The position numbers and the translations under genes are program-made. The notes beneath the pieces are model-generated. The model was given only the letters and a program-made list of their open reading frames with translations, was not told the origin of the DNA and searched no databases. Below, one piece after another: positions 34,596 through 44,631 of a DNA stretch of 64,000 nucleotides; position 1 is the first letter of the stretch, and each line of letters starts with the position of its first letter. Origin of the DNA: Knoxdaviesia capensis. Taxonomy: Eukaryota; Ascomycota; Sordariomycetes; Microascales; Gondwanamycetaceae. The stretch spans positions 1,669,565 to 1,733,564 of the forward strand of contig LNGK01000006.1 of assembly GCA_001510575.1 (NCBI GenBank), in the 5' to 3' direction.

Positions 34596-34996
34596 CTCGT
34601 GCCACGCCCCACTTATCTGGTTCACTCTACGAGCGCACCATCTAAAGATGGTGCTCATCAGCAATGTTGCCAAATCACCAATGTTGCCAGCACACCAATG
34701 CTACTAAACTACTATCACCACGACAGCGAAATCTCGCGCAACTTACGAGATAGACATTTGAGGGTTAGCTAAATAGAAGCGTATAGCCTCTTAGAGTCGA
34801 CGTTTAGTAGATATAGTTAATAGGAATTTTATAGAATAAGATATAAATTATTTTCGAATATGGTGATAGTTGAAGAGGGTTTTTTTAATAATTTTGGTGT
34901 ATTGGCAACATTGGTGATTTGGCAACATTGCTGATGAGCACCATCTTTAGATGGTGCGCTCGTAGAGTGAACCAGATAAGTGGGGCGTGGCACGAG
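34596..34996. mobile_element. MITE-like element with perfect 96-bp terminal inverted repeats
   Basis: The left arm 34594-34689 and right arm 34903-34998 are exact reverse complements over 96 bp, with seven more matching bases inward after two mismatches. The outermost bases of both arms are TA; if TA is the target duplication the element is 401 bp with ends starting CTCGTGCCAC, as in non-autonomous Tc1/mariner-like elements. If not, the element is 405 bp and I see no other flanking duplication. Each arm contains the palindrome GCACCATCTAAAGATGGTGC and two copies of CAATGTTGCCA. The 190-bp core is AT-rich and has no coding capacity. Perfect arms point to a young insertion or to gene conversion of the arms. 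Confidence 0.88.
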
Positions 34997-34998
34997 TA

Positions 34999-36654
34999 CG
35001 GGAATCGCAGGAGGGGGCGCCGCTCGTGCTTATTTAGCGGGTAGGAGCAATGCGCCACCTGCAACTGCCCGCCCTGACTTAAGCTCGAGCTTGCTGTGGA
35101 GGAAGGAAAGCCAATGCGAAGTGCTTGGTGTTGCACCATCTGGGTCCTTCCTGTTGCAAAAGTTCGCCGATCGTTTGCACCTGCCTATCATCAATATTGC
35201 CCGGAATCAATATCTTCTCTCGCACTTTCCCCGAACAAACACGTTTCCAGACCTTCTAGGTTGACGGAAGGAAGGAAAGAAGGAGGCCGGACCACCAATC
35301 GTGTGCAACTTGGGAGGCACGGTTCGTCAATTCCTGCCTGTCTATTTAATTATGCATCAACGCAGAGTCTGCATTATATAATGTGCCGTCTAACTCTTCT
35401 AATATCGCTTGATTAACTGCCTGACCACCTACTCCGCATTCTCGTGATTGCCGATTTGCGCACTAAGTTGTCGTTACATGCATAAACTCTGCTTGCTCGT
35501 AAATGCCCTAGTCGTGTGTGGCATCTTCAGTCAGACATCATGCCATTCCTCTATCGATACATGTACAATACCGTACAGTACGCAGTTTCCTACCAGCTAT
35601 TGCATATTCTCCTAAAACTCCCGTCACTTGTTCGCTCCCGTTACAACATCGGCAACATCTGATACGTGGCGTCTTTTCCTGGTCCTATTTCCCCTCATTC
35701 GCGGGCGGGCGTTTTGACTTTGTTCTTCTTCTGTCTATTTCCATCAGCCTCCATTTTTTTCCCTCCTTCCTTTTCTTCTCCGACTGCGTTTCCCCTCACG
35801 TTTGCTTGCTTCGTCCCCTCACCTCCATGTAAGAAAATGCTACACCACTACCACCAAAAAAATGGACAAAGATGGCACGGCCGTTTTGCGCGGCCAAGAA
35901 CAGCCTCGTTCATGCACCCCTCTGTCACATATTCCTCCGGTTGTATGGATGTTACTTGCTCGTTTTTAGACGCCCATCGCCACTGCAGACGCACCTGAAG
36001 GGAAAATGAGCGTAATCGGCATTTGTGACTGGATCAGTCATCGCAGGCGTTATGGCCAAAACGGCAGGTGCAGGCTGTGCAGCTCCTTCCTGTGCGGTGT
36101 GGCACGTAACGTGATCAAATTCTGGCCCAACTTACGTATGCCTCAGAGAAAAAAGAGAAAATGAAGCTATCACGAACCTTCCACAGGATCATGGTAAGAT
36201 TTCTTGCATGTAGTGATCAGTGTAGCAGTTGGACGTGATCTTTGTTTTAGAAAGAACGTTCACGATACGTGTGTGAGACACAAGGAAATTGTTCAGATTA
36301 AAAGAAACACACCTAGCAAAGAAATTGTTCAAGTTAGATATGTCATATCGACAATTAAGAACCGAGAAAGCATGTCCTCAGACAGAAAATAGAATCCCAA
36401 ACTCGCAAATCCCAGAGTAATTAGTCCTAAGCAAATCCGTCCGCACAAACTTAAAATCAAATAGAAAAGGAAGAAGAAGAAAACAGAAGGATGTCAGTTT
36501 CGCATCAACCGACGCAGAAGCAGCAAATACCATTACGCAGCCCGTAGGCAGCACAAAAACACACGAACAGCCCAGTACAAAAGCATCCCGAGCCCCAAGA
36601 CAAGAACAAGGAGAAAGAGAGAGAAAAAAAAAAGGAAGTCATCCCATCACGTCT
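34999..36654. other. Intergenic region between the MITE and the F-box gene
   Basis: No coding frame is supported. Plus-strand CT-rich sequence occurs at 35690-35790. The last 500 bp (36150-36640) are A-rich and should hold the 3' UTR of the minus-strand F-box gene. A short direct repeat AAATTGTTCA occurs at about 36284 and 36322. Confidence 0.4.
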
Positions 36655-38238
36655 CTACCACTCATCACTGCTCATGCTCAGGCTACTCGCCGCCTCCTGC
36701 CGAAGCACGAGCTCGTCCAGGTACTCGCGGCTGACGATGCTCTTCCACGCATACATCTGGTGCGGGTTGCACAGCGGGAAGAGCCGCGTCTCGAGGTCAT
36801 CGTCGTCGGCCCCGTCATCGGCCCCGGGCCGGTTGACCAGCCCGATGGCCGCCAGCTTCTCCGTGTCCCACAGCGCAAAGCCCAGCGACCGGAACGGGTC
36901 GAACGTGATCAGCTTGAGCGGCGACCCCGGCACCTGCGCCAGCGCCGACCGGATCCACGTGCTGCCCCACGTCGTCTCGCTCAGCTGCCGCGACGTGTCC
37001 GGCGACTGCGGCTCGTGGCGGCCCCAGTGCGTGGTCGGTGCCGGCCACGTCGGCGTGCCCAGCTGCGGCGGTGGCGACGGCGGCGGGTGCTGCGAGGCCG
37101 TGTGGAAGAGCACTTCCGGCGGAACGGGGATGCGCCACTGCGCTGCTGCGCGCGAGTTGGAAGGCGACCGCGACGGCCCCGCAGGGCCGGGGAGATGCGT
37201 CGCCGGCGGAAGCGCCTGGCCCCACTCCGGGCACACATGTTGCACATATTCGACAACTGTCAGCAGCTGGTCGTGCATGGCGGTACCGGGGAACATGTCG
37301 GCGAAGTTCATCGTCCGTGCCGCCTGGACATCCTCCGGGCTCCAGCCGGCCTTATCCAGCACTCCGGCCAGCGCGCCAGTGCGCAGCTCGATAAGCGCCC
37401 GCAGCACCCACACGAACCGCATAGCCCGCTGCTCCTCAACCCACGTGGGCGGGCCGATATCTGCCTCCCGGGCATACGGCACGCCGTCGTAGACAACCCG
37501 CCAGGGCGCCATGCCGACGCCGCGGCGCTCCGGGTACGGCGGCTCCAGCCGCGCAAGATGGAGAGGACGCACGCCGTTGCTGAGCGAGCGGCACCGCTCC
37601 AGACACTCAGTCGTCAGCACGGTGACGTGGCGCGCCGCAAGCAAGACCCGCCGCGCCACCAGCGGCGACGCCTCCCACGCGACCGTGCGGCTCTCGAACA
37701 GCGGCAGATCGCACCGGCGGGCAATCTCGGCGCGGCGTTTCTCCTCAGCGGCCCGCCGCACCAGCTCGTCGTCGGCCGGCGGCGGGAGCGGCAGATTGGT
37801 CACACGCGGCGGCACGGGCGGGATCGGCGGGTGGCTCAGCAGCGCGCGGTAGGCGTCGAGGCTGTCGGCGGCCGGCGCACACAGGCCGGCGTTGGCGGCC
37901 ATCTGGCGCGCCAGCGTGCGGGCGGCGGCGTGCACGTGGCGCGACGAGCAGCGCGAGAAGGCGCCGTCGAGAATCTCGGGCCCGAAGCTGATAAACACGC
38001 GGAACGCGGCCGGCGACGCGAGCGTGATGTGGTACAGCGTGCGCAGGTCGGCGACGCGCGACAGGATGTTGAGGACGATCTCAGGCGGCAGGTCGTCAAA
38101 CGAGGCGAACTGCGTCGGCCGCGGTGCGCGTGCCCCCGGCGACGGCGACGACGACGGCGGCGGGAGTGGAAGTAGCACAAGCCCATCCAGCGGTGAGACA
38201 CCAGCCACACCGGCGGTTGCTGACTTGGAGTCCTCCAT
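36655..38238 (-). CDS. F-box protein
   Basis: Single exon, 527 residues, ATG at 38238 and TAG at 36657-36655; the frame above it has no ATG. After a Pro/Ser-rich start, residues about 44-85 form an F-box (FASFDDLPPEIVLNILSRVA then DLRTLYHITLASPAAFRVFI), with the usual LPPEI core and Leu/Ile pattern that binds Skp1. Such proteins are substrate adaptors of SCF ubiquitin ligases. The remaining 440 residues have no LRR, WD40 or Kelch repeats that I can see. They include an Arg/Ala-rich segment, a Pro-rich stretch (HTASQHPPPSPPPQLG) and an acidic run (DDGADDDD) near the C-terminus. This resembles the large family of fungal F-box proteins with an uncharacterised helical C-terminal region. Its target is unknown. 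Coding GC is high, which is why long antisense frames appear on the other strand. Confidence 0.85.
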   Translation of the reverse strand: MEDSKSATAGVAGVSPLDGLVLLPLPPPSSSPSPGARAPRPTQFASFDDLPPEIVLNILSRVADLRTLYHITLASPAAFRVFISFGPEILDGAFSRCSSRHVHAAARTLARQMAANAGLCAPAADSLDAYRALLSHPPIPPVPPRVTNLPLPPPADDELVRRAAEEKRRAEIARRCDLPLFESRTVAWEASPLVARRVLLAARHVTVLTTECLERCRSLSNGVRPLHLARLEPPYPERRGVGMAPWRVVYDGVPYAREADIGPPTWVEEQRAMRFVWVLRALIELRTGALAGVLDKAGWSPEDVQAARTMNFADMFPGTAMHDQLLTVVEYVQHVCPEWGQALPPATHLPGPAGPSRSPSNSRAAAQWRIPVPPEVLFHTASQHPPPSPPPQLGTPTWPAPTTHWGRHEPQSPDTSRQLSETTWGSTWIRSALAQVPGSPLKLITFDPFRSLGFALWDTEKLAAIGLVNRPGADDGADDDDLETRLFPLCNPHQMYAWKSIVSREYLDELVLRQEAASSLSMSSDEW

Positions 38239-39396
38239 ATTTGCTTTTGTTTGTATGGCTTGGTCTGTATGCTCTGGGGGAACGTTTAGAGTTCTCACAA
38301 TCACAACGTACAGGAGAGGGGGGGAAAGGGGGGGAAAAACAAGGCTGTTAGCCGATAAGGACTAGGAAGGAAAAAGAAACGTCTGGAGAGGCCGTCTCGG
38401 GGCGAGTTGATAAGGTGGGTCAGCGAGAATATTGGGTCTAGAGTCGATCGGATCTGGAGACGCGATGTCTCGATGGCGTTTATTTGGGTGTGCTTCTGGT
38501 CTTGATGGAAATCAAGATCGCCGGACGAAAAAGTCTAAAGAAAGGAGAAAAATACAAGAGACAAAACCCACCAAGAAAAAAAAATTACAAGGGAAAAAAT
38601 ACGAATAGACGATAGAAACCAGAAAAAAAAAAGGATGGTGTGAAAAGGGCGGCGGTTGGCGCTTGGGGCGAAATGGAACCAACACAAGAGCAAAGTACAA
38701 GTACACGATCAAACAGCGTGCGGTGTACTTTGGCCGGTTTCAATGGGCGGGAACCCTAGGATGCGATGGGGGTTAGGGTTGGTCTCCTGAAGTCTTTGCT
38801 GGCGGTTCAATTCGAGATGGGTCTAGATTTGACGAGAGTGAATCGAGGTCTGATGGTTGGAGTTGGAAGAGGAAGGACACAATCTGGAAGGTCTTGGATG
38901 ATCTGCCGGCATTATATAGTCCAGTTTCATTGAGTCGACAGCAGCCATGAGCTGACACTTGTCGCTGTCGAGTGAGCGTGTGTGTGTCCGTTGCCATGAT
39001 TAAACCCAATGCGCCTTTTGACTGTTGGCCAATATGGACCGGCCACATTTTCAGTTCGCGAACTGTGCCAGGGAAGTGTGGCAGCGGGTGAGTCGATGGG
39101 AGCCAGGGCTGCGAAATACGATGTCGGGGGATTTTGAAACTGCGGAAATTTTGCATTTTCTTCTTGTGTGCATGGTGTGCGCTGGCTGCTTGCATGCGCT
39201 TGTGCGAAAAGATCGATGAGAGTTAGGGTGTAACCCGGGCCTTCCGCTCTTATCGACGCCGAGCCGCTCTATCGGGAGCGAAACCCAACCCTAACCCTAG
39301 CTGTGTTCCGGTATCGCAAGCCATCGACGACAAGGGTGCACAAGCACACACCCACCCACGAACGAACCCCACAGCCAAAGTCCAGTCGGCATATTC
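38239..39396. other. Upstream region of the F-box gene with teloboxes
   Basis: The plus strand is purine-rich from 38300 to 38640, a CT-rich leader on the minus strand. TTAGGG-type elements occur at 38773-38778, 39223-39228 and, inverted, at 39288-39300. The region lies between the F-box start and a short plus-strand open frame at 39397. Confidence 0.45.
39288..39300 (+). promoter_or_regulatory. Double telobox (AACCCTAACCCTA)
   Basis: Two overlapping AACCCTA units, complementary to the TTAGGG telomere repeat, about 1 kb upstream of the F-box ATG and 97 bp before a short ATG-initiated frame on the plus strand. In yeasts and plants such motifs bind Myb-type telobox proteins at promoters; here the role is inferred. 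Confidence 0.5.
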
Positions 39397-39525
39397 ATGT
39401 CGTCATCCCCCTCGGCCAGATCAAAATCTGTAGCATCCACCCCCGAGAATCCTGACCGCTCCGACTCTTTACCTGCTCAAAGCAGAACCAGAAGAGCCCG
39501 GGTGGTGCCACTGGAGGTAACGTAG
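39397..39525 (+). pseudogene. Short coding-like frame, possible 5' end of a truncated gene
   Basis: An ATG opens a 42-codon frame whose peptide begins MSSSPSARSKSVASTPENPD and continues with RTRRARVV, the kind of Ser/Pro-then-basic N-terminus seen in many fungal nuclear proteins. A possible donor GTAACG follows codon 40. Splicing to CAG at about 39557 would add only 14 residues before a stop. No downstream exon of a known family is visible before 41197. It may be the remnant of a gene, an unrecognised short gene, or chance. Confidence 0.2.
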
Positions 39526-41196
39526 GATCAAAACCCCAACTGAACGGCTGCTTTCAGCAGAGCCCCGAGGGCCTACAGCAGGCTGTTCATATCACACTGT
39601 AGGGAGTATATATACAGCACGCTCCCATGCCGTGTATCCATCGGGAAATGTGCAAATACACACACTCGGTTCCCTGAGTCCCACCACGTGGGGAGGGGGA
39701 AATGATCGCCGGCAGCCAATCACATCCCGCCCCGGACGCACAACGACCAGGCCGGCCGATCTCTGCGCCGATTATGCTGGAGTCGGCATTTTTAGACATT
39801 CTGATATACATACAGTACATCCTGGGAGGGGGGAACTTTGTTAATTTTTTTCCTTCTGTATCCCCACTTGGATATCACTTACTGGCGGGAACCTTTTTTA
39901 AGCCTAAACCATAAGCCGTAGAGCCCACCAAATCGTGGTTTGCGCTCGTACAGGGCTTCGGAACATTTGCTGCTGAACTTGGCCGTGGAAGGACGCTTCA
40001 CCAAGCTTCTGCGAGTGCGCCTTCTAGCGGCAGAATCGCAATGGCCCTATACTCTCTTCGCTTACATGTCTATCTCACGAGGCCAGCAGAACCCCGCCGG
40101 AACAAGATCCGCCCGGACGGGGAGTTTGGCGAGGTCCCGGTGCGATCCCGGACTTTGGGAAGCTCCTGTAAGTACTTGCATACATATATACACCCCCCAC
40201 GTGCACAACAAAAAGCAAGACATGGAATATCCGCGTTCCTGTTTGGGCTTCTCGGTGTGCGGTTGTATTCTGCCTCCCCGCTCTCGTGCATAGTACATGA
40301 TTCTCGATGCATCGAAAGGAGCCGGAAGAACGGGCATGGGACGGGGGAAGAGAGCGAGCACTAGCGATGTGGTGGTTTGTTGGCCCTTTCACGTGGTTCT
40401 CTCGTCCTTCTCCCTCCCCCTGTGTACACCCATTCGCTCTTCATATGAATAGACAGAGTCCACCGGCTTCCACTTCGGACTTTTTGTCTCTCTTCTTTCT
40501 CTTTTCTAGTTCTGTTCTGCACCTCTCAATAGTCTGATCTGGCGATGGACACTGGTGGATCTTCCGGCCCCCCGTGTTTGCGTCGGGTTGGCTGTCCCGA
40601 CCGATGTGCTTGCCCTGATGCCCCATCGTGATGCTGTCCACGATCTTCACTTCAGAATGCCGATTCGTGAATACCAGGTCTGTGAGAGTCTGCATGTATG
40701 TGCTCCGCGAGGCAAGCGGGGCCTGAGTTACCTCCGGTGCTCTTCTCTCTTCTCCAAACCTCCCTGTCCTTCCCATTGCCCCCCTTGGGAACAATCTTCA
40801 CGGGTGAAGCTTGTCTTTGCCGGTCCCGGAAAACTGTTTTCGAAGGGAAATCCCTGTTGCTGGATATACAATGTCGTGTATCTGCCGACATGTGTAGCAC
40901 TCTTGGGCCCTAAGCACCCCCAATTGGGGGCACTCCAGCATGCATACATGTATGGTTTTCTCGAATGTTTCTCTAGCATCAATACCACCCTAGCCTAGAA
41001 GGAAGAAGACTGTGGAACACTCACTTGGATATAAATAGTCCCGATGGCACCCTGACTTGGAGCTTATGATCTTTTCTCTCTTTCTCTCTCTGAAGTCTCT
41101 CACCAGCCACTTCACTTGCCGGAAAACCGCAAGACGAGAACACTTCTGAAACTCTCGTCCCAACAGACATATCTGTCTCTTTTCCCGCAACCAGCC
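39526..41196. other. Intergenic region upstream of the phosphoesterase gene
   Basis: About 1.7 kb without a supported gene. A plus-strand frame from ATG 40039 ends at a good GTAAGT donor near 40168 but its peptide is not recognisable. CT-rich tracts at 40470-40520 and 41060-41110 and a TATAAATAG at 41029-41037 fit the promoter of the gene at 41197. Confidence 0.4.
41029..41037 (+). promoter_or_regulatory. Possible TATA box of the phosphoesterase gene
   Basis: ATATAAATAG lies about 165 bp before the ATG at 41197 and is followed by a CT-rich stretch (TCTCTCTTTCTCTCTC at about 41077), the usual order in fungal core promoters. Confidence 0.45.
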
Positions 41197-42498
41197 ATGC
41201 GTCACTCCACCAGTGTCCTGCTGGCCGGCCTCCTCCCGGTTCTGCCGGCGATGGCCGCCGAGCGCAAGACCGGCTTCGGCCCGCTCCGCTTCACCGAGAA
41301 CGGAACCTTCCAGATCTCCATCTTCGAGGATCTGCACTTTGGCGAGAGTGAGTGCCTCCATATCGAGATAGCCCCTTTGTAAGACAGACACTAACACATC
41401 CCAGACGCCTGGAACAGCTGGGGCCACCAGCAGGACGTCAACTCGATCAAGGTTCTCGAGAAGGTGCTCGACTTCGACCGCCCGGACTTTGTCGTGATCA
41501 ACGGTGACCTCATCACCGGTGACAACTCGTACTTCGAGAACGCCACCTCCTACGTCGACATGATCGCCGGCCCGCTGGTTGAGCGCGGGCTGACGTGGGG
41601 CTCGACCTACGGCAACCACGACAGCCACTTCAACCTGTCAGGCAGTGCGCTGCTGGCGCGCGAGAACTCGTTCCCGAACTCGCGCACCAAGGCCATGGTG
41701 GCCGGCCGCCTCGCGGGCACCACCAACTACTACCTCCCCGTGTACGCGCCCGACTGCACCGAGTGCGGCTGCGCGCCGGCCATGCTGCTCTGGTTCTTCG
41801 ACTCGCGCGGCGGATACTACTACCAGGAGAAGAACCAGAACGGCGGCTGGGTGGCCCGGCCCGACTGGGTCGACGTGTCGGTGGTCGACTGGTTCACGGC
41901 CACCAACGACCGCATCGTGCAGCGCTTCGGCCACGCCATCCCCGCGCTGACGTTCGTGCACATCCCCACCAACGCTTCGCTGACCATGCAGGTGGCCGGC
42001 ATCGACAAGAACAGGCAGCCGGGCATCAACGACGACAAGTGGCTGGCCCAGCAGGGCCAGGGCTGGTGCGACCTGGACAACCAGGGCTGCTCATACGGCG
42101 GCCAGGATGTCCCGTTCATGAAGGCCATGACCGGCACTCCCGGCATGATGGCCGTGTTCAGCGGCCACGACCACGGCGACACCTGGTGCTACAAGTGGGA
42201 TGGCGTGCTCCCCGGAACCGACTGGGAGGGTAACGGCCTGAACCTGTGCTTCGGCCAGAAGTCCGGCTATGGTGGCTACGGAAACTGGATCCGCGGCGCC
42301 CGTCAGATCAAGGTTGACCTCGAGAAGCTGAAGAACCTCGAGATTGACTCGTACATCCGTCTGGAGACTGGAGCCACCGTTGGCAGCATCGCTCTCAACT
42401 CCACGTACAACAAGGACTGGTACCCCGAGACTCCCAACGACAAGACGTACTGCCCGACCTGCGACTGGTCGGTTATCACTCCGGGCCCGGGATCGTAA
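41197..42498 (+). CDS. Secreted calcineurin-like metallophosphoesterase
   Basis: Two exons, 41197-41347 and 41405-42498 (TAA), 414 residues. The first 20 residues (MRHSTSVLLAGLLPVLPAMA) are a signal peptide with a likely AxA cleavage site. The metallophosphatase signature is complete: D45-x-H47 (EDLHFGE), G84-D85 (NGDLITG), G120-N121-H122-D (YGNHD), H236 (FVHIPTN) and G304-H305-D306-H307 (SGHDH). These residues bind two metals and hydrolyse a phosphoester. A Cys-rich patch (CTECGC, residues 168-173) and further paired Cys (WCDLDNQGC, CPTC) suggest disulfides. Several NxS/T sites favour secretion. The closest described group is the fungal secreted Ser/Thr phosphatase-like phosphoesterases; the substrate is unknown. 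It converges on the UPF0303 gene, with 341 bp between stops. Confidence 0.92.
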
Positions 42499-42839
42499 GC
42501 GTCTGGTGTCGTGACACATTCATGAAGGTTCTTCATGATTTCCAGTGTATATAGCCAAATGTTTTCCATCATTTGGAGATGTCTGTACATAGTCAACATA
42601 GCCTAGCTCGCAGTGGTTCCAGCCAACTCTAGCTATCGCCAAGGATATTCTTTTTGTGAAATTGTTTGAAAAGCCCACGATGCCCGCCCATTCATAAGTG
42701 AGATGTCGTTGGAGGGTCTCGATTACCCCCCATTTTCGTATCTTCGTATCTCTCAGTCATATTCGAGGCACATTTCTGCCCCTCTTTCTGTCCTGCATGT
42801 TTCGTCCGGTACCGCAGGGACACGTGCACCGCAGCCGGT
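42499..42839. other. Short convergent intergenic region
   Basis: 341 bp between two converging stop codons. It should hold both 3' UTRs, which may overlap. Nothing else is seen. Confidence 0.5.
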
Positions 42840-43547
42840 CTATATCTGGGTCGGCAGCGGACAGCACTCACGCACCACATCGAAGATGACACCGTGGTCC
42901 TGCTCCTGCCTGAGCCCGCTCACCACAATAACGGCGGCAATGCCGGCCACCCCGGCGACGCGAACAGGCACGCCGCCGCCGTGGATGACGTAGTCGGCGG
43001 CCTGGACCTCCGAGAGGCCGTTTTTGCGGCGGAACACGTCGGCGTCGCCGTTGAACTTGCGGCCGAGCAGCCACGTGCTGGTGCCCCAGCGCATCACGGC
43101 GTTGCGCTTGCGCCGCACCCACTCGTCGTTGTCGGGCGTCACCTTGCCGCCCACCCACGAGTGGAACACCACCTGGTTCGCCTGCGCCAGGCTGATCGAG
43201 ATCACTGTCGACGAGCCCGCGCTGGCGTACGGGAGCAGCCGCGCGTACAGCAGGTGGCCCAGCGTCACTGCGTCTTCGGCGGTGAATTTGTCGAACGTGA
43301 ACGAGTCCCAGCCCTCATCGACGATGCTCGTGGGCTGTGGTCCCGGGATAGTTGTGAGTGGAGATGAATTTTGTGAAGCAGAAACGCTAAGGATGGCACA
43401 TTCAGGGGAACTCACGTTGGTTGGCGGTGTGGTGATTGGCTCGGGAGTTGGCTGTTCGGAGCCAGCAACGGCGGCAGCGGCTCTCAAAGCGCTCTCAAAG
43501 CCGGAGCTCGGGGGTTTGTTGAACGAGCGGATGTTGTCGTCTGACAT
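42840..43547 (-). CDS. UPF0303 / DUF336 (haem-degrading-like fold) protein
   Basis: Start ATG at 43547, stop TAG at 42842-42840. An intron 43415-43335 (GTGAGT...CCACAG, with CTCAC as possible branch site) gives 208 residues; the intron is 81 bp, a multiple of three, and free of stops, so an unspliced form of 235 residues is also possible. From DEGWDSFTFDKFTAEDAVTL to VVSGLRQEQDHGVIFDVVRE the protein matches the UPF0303 family, related to the GlcG/HbpS-type DUF336 fold: the RRKRNAVMRWG and HGGGVPVR blocks are typical. Members may bind haem or a small ligand, but the function in fungi is unproven. The N-terminal 50 residues are Ala/Pro-rich and disordered. Three teloboxes lie about 245 bp upstream. 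Confidence 0.88.
   Translation of the reverse strand: MSDDNIRSFNKPPSSGFESALRAAAAVAGSEQPTPEPITTPPTNVSSPECAILSVSASQNSSPLTTIPGPQPTSIVDEGWDSFTFDKFTAEDAVTLGHLLYARLLPYASAGSSTVISISLAQANQVVFHSWVGGKVTPDNDEWVRRKRNAVMRWGTSTWLLGRKFNGDADVFRRKNGLSEVQAADYVIHGGGVPVRVAGVAGIAAVIVVSGLRQEQDHGVIFDVVRECCPLPTQI
43335..43415 (-). other. Frame-preserving 81-bp intron in the UPF0303 gene
   Basis: Canonical GTGAGT donor and CACAG acceptor, 27 codons long without a stop. Both spliced and retained forms keep the reading frame; the extra 27 residues would fall in the disordered N-terminal region, ahead of the conserved domain. Confidence 0.6.
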
Positions 43548-44597
43548 GATGGCGAGTGTGGAGGAGCACAAAAAGAAAAGAAAAGAAAATATAAATTTAT
43601 CTAAAATGAAGTAAAAAAGGAGGCGTAATATGTTGAAAGAGGAAATAATTGAGAAGAGAAAAGCGGAACAACACAATCTACAGGGGAAATAAGCCGTTTC
43701 TTTTTGTTTCGAAACAGAATACGAAATCAAAGCGAAGATCGTCGTCCGGGCGGGCAGACGAGTGGAGATGGGCCTCAGTAAGACAACCCCAACCCTAACA
43801 TTGCGAACAAAAACCCTAGCCAAATAACCCTAACCATCCCTGCCCCACCCCGGACGGAACGGGACGTGGGCGAAAAAAGTGATAATGTTTTTAGTGGATT
43901 CGAGCGCCTTAGCGCACTTAAATGCTGGCAGGGAAGTACAGTATTGTAACTTTTCCTGCTTCCTTAGGCATTGCTGTCTGTTGTGATAGCTCACAAAACG
44001 GCGAGTCTCTTGGACACAGAAAAGCAAAGCCAAGGAGGAGCCCAAAAATGTAGGAAGCGAGGAAAGAGGAGGCCGATCAAGGCAGGAAAAGTGTGCACAC
44101 AGTACGCAGATAGCGATATTCCCGATAGTTACACAACCGAGATGAACCTGGTTATGCATGTATCCAGGAAGTCTACAGACTATACAGTATATGCTTGTAT
44201 CGGGGTATTCCATATCAGGGACTCTGCCTCTTTTGAAGGATAGAGCAAGACAGGAAGGAACCTTACACTTCACTTTCTTTTTCCGACTTCCTCCTCCTTT
44301 CACGAGCTCCTTCCATCTCTCTCTACAGGACTATCTGTGGGTTTAGTTCATCCTGTGATGGATAGTTGCATAGCTGCGTTGTAGCTTTTGGGCCTGGATG
44401 CCCGCTACAGGGTACATAATCTCACAGGGTCACACTATTGATTACTACTCTAACCCTGGCTGACTATACTAGAATCCTGCATACAACTGCAAGTCTCTCA
44501 ACTTCAACCTCAAGCCTTCTCAATTCATCCCCTCATGTGCTTTTTTTTTTTGGGTCCCTTGTCCTTTTACTTCTTTTCCTCTCGTTTCCTCTTCTTC

Positions 44598-44631
<34 letters not shown>

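Noticed and set aside
36760..38175. Antisense open frame (471 codons, plus strand) opposite the F-box gene
   Set aside because: Arg/Pro/Gly-rich shadow caused by high third-position GC in the sense gene, which has a clear F-box.
38239..38304. Longer N-terminus (22 codons) of the F-box protein
   Set aside because: The extension begins with GTG; the ATG at 38238 is the first usable start.
39223..39300. Interstitial telomere or chromosome end
   Set aside because: Only one or two telomere units per site, in promoter positions next to ordinary genes; a telomere or fusion scar would have long tandem arrays.
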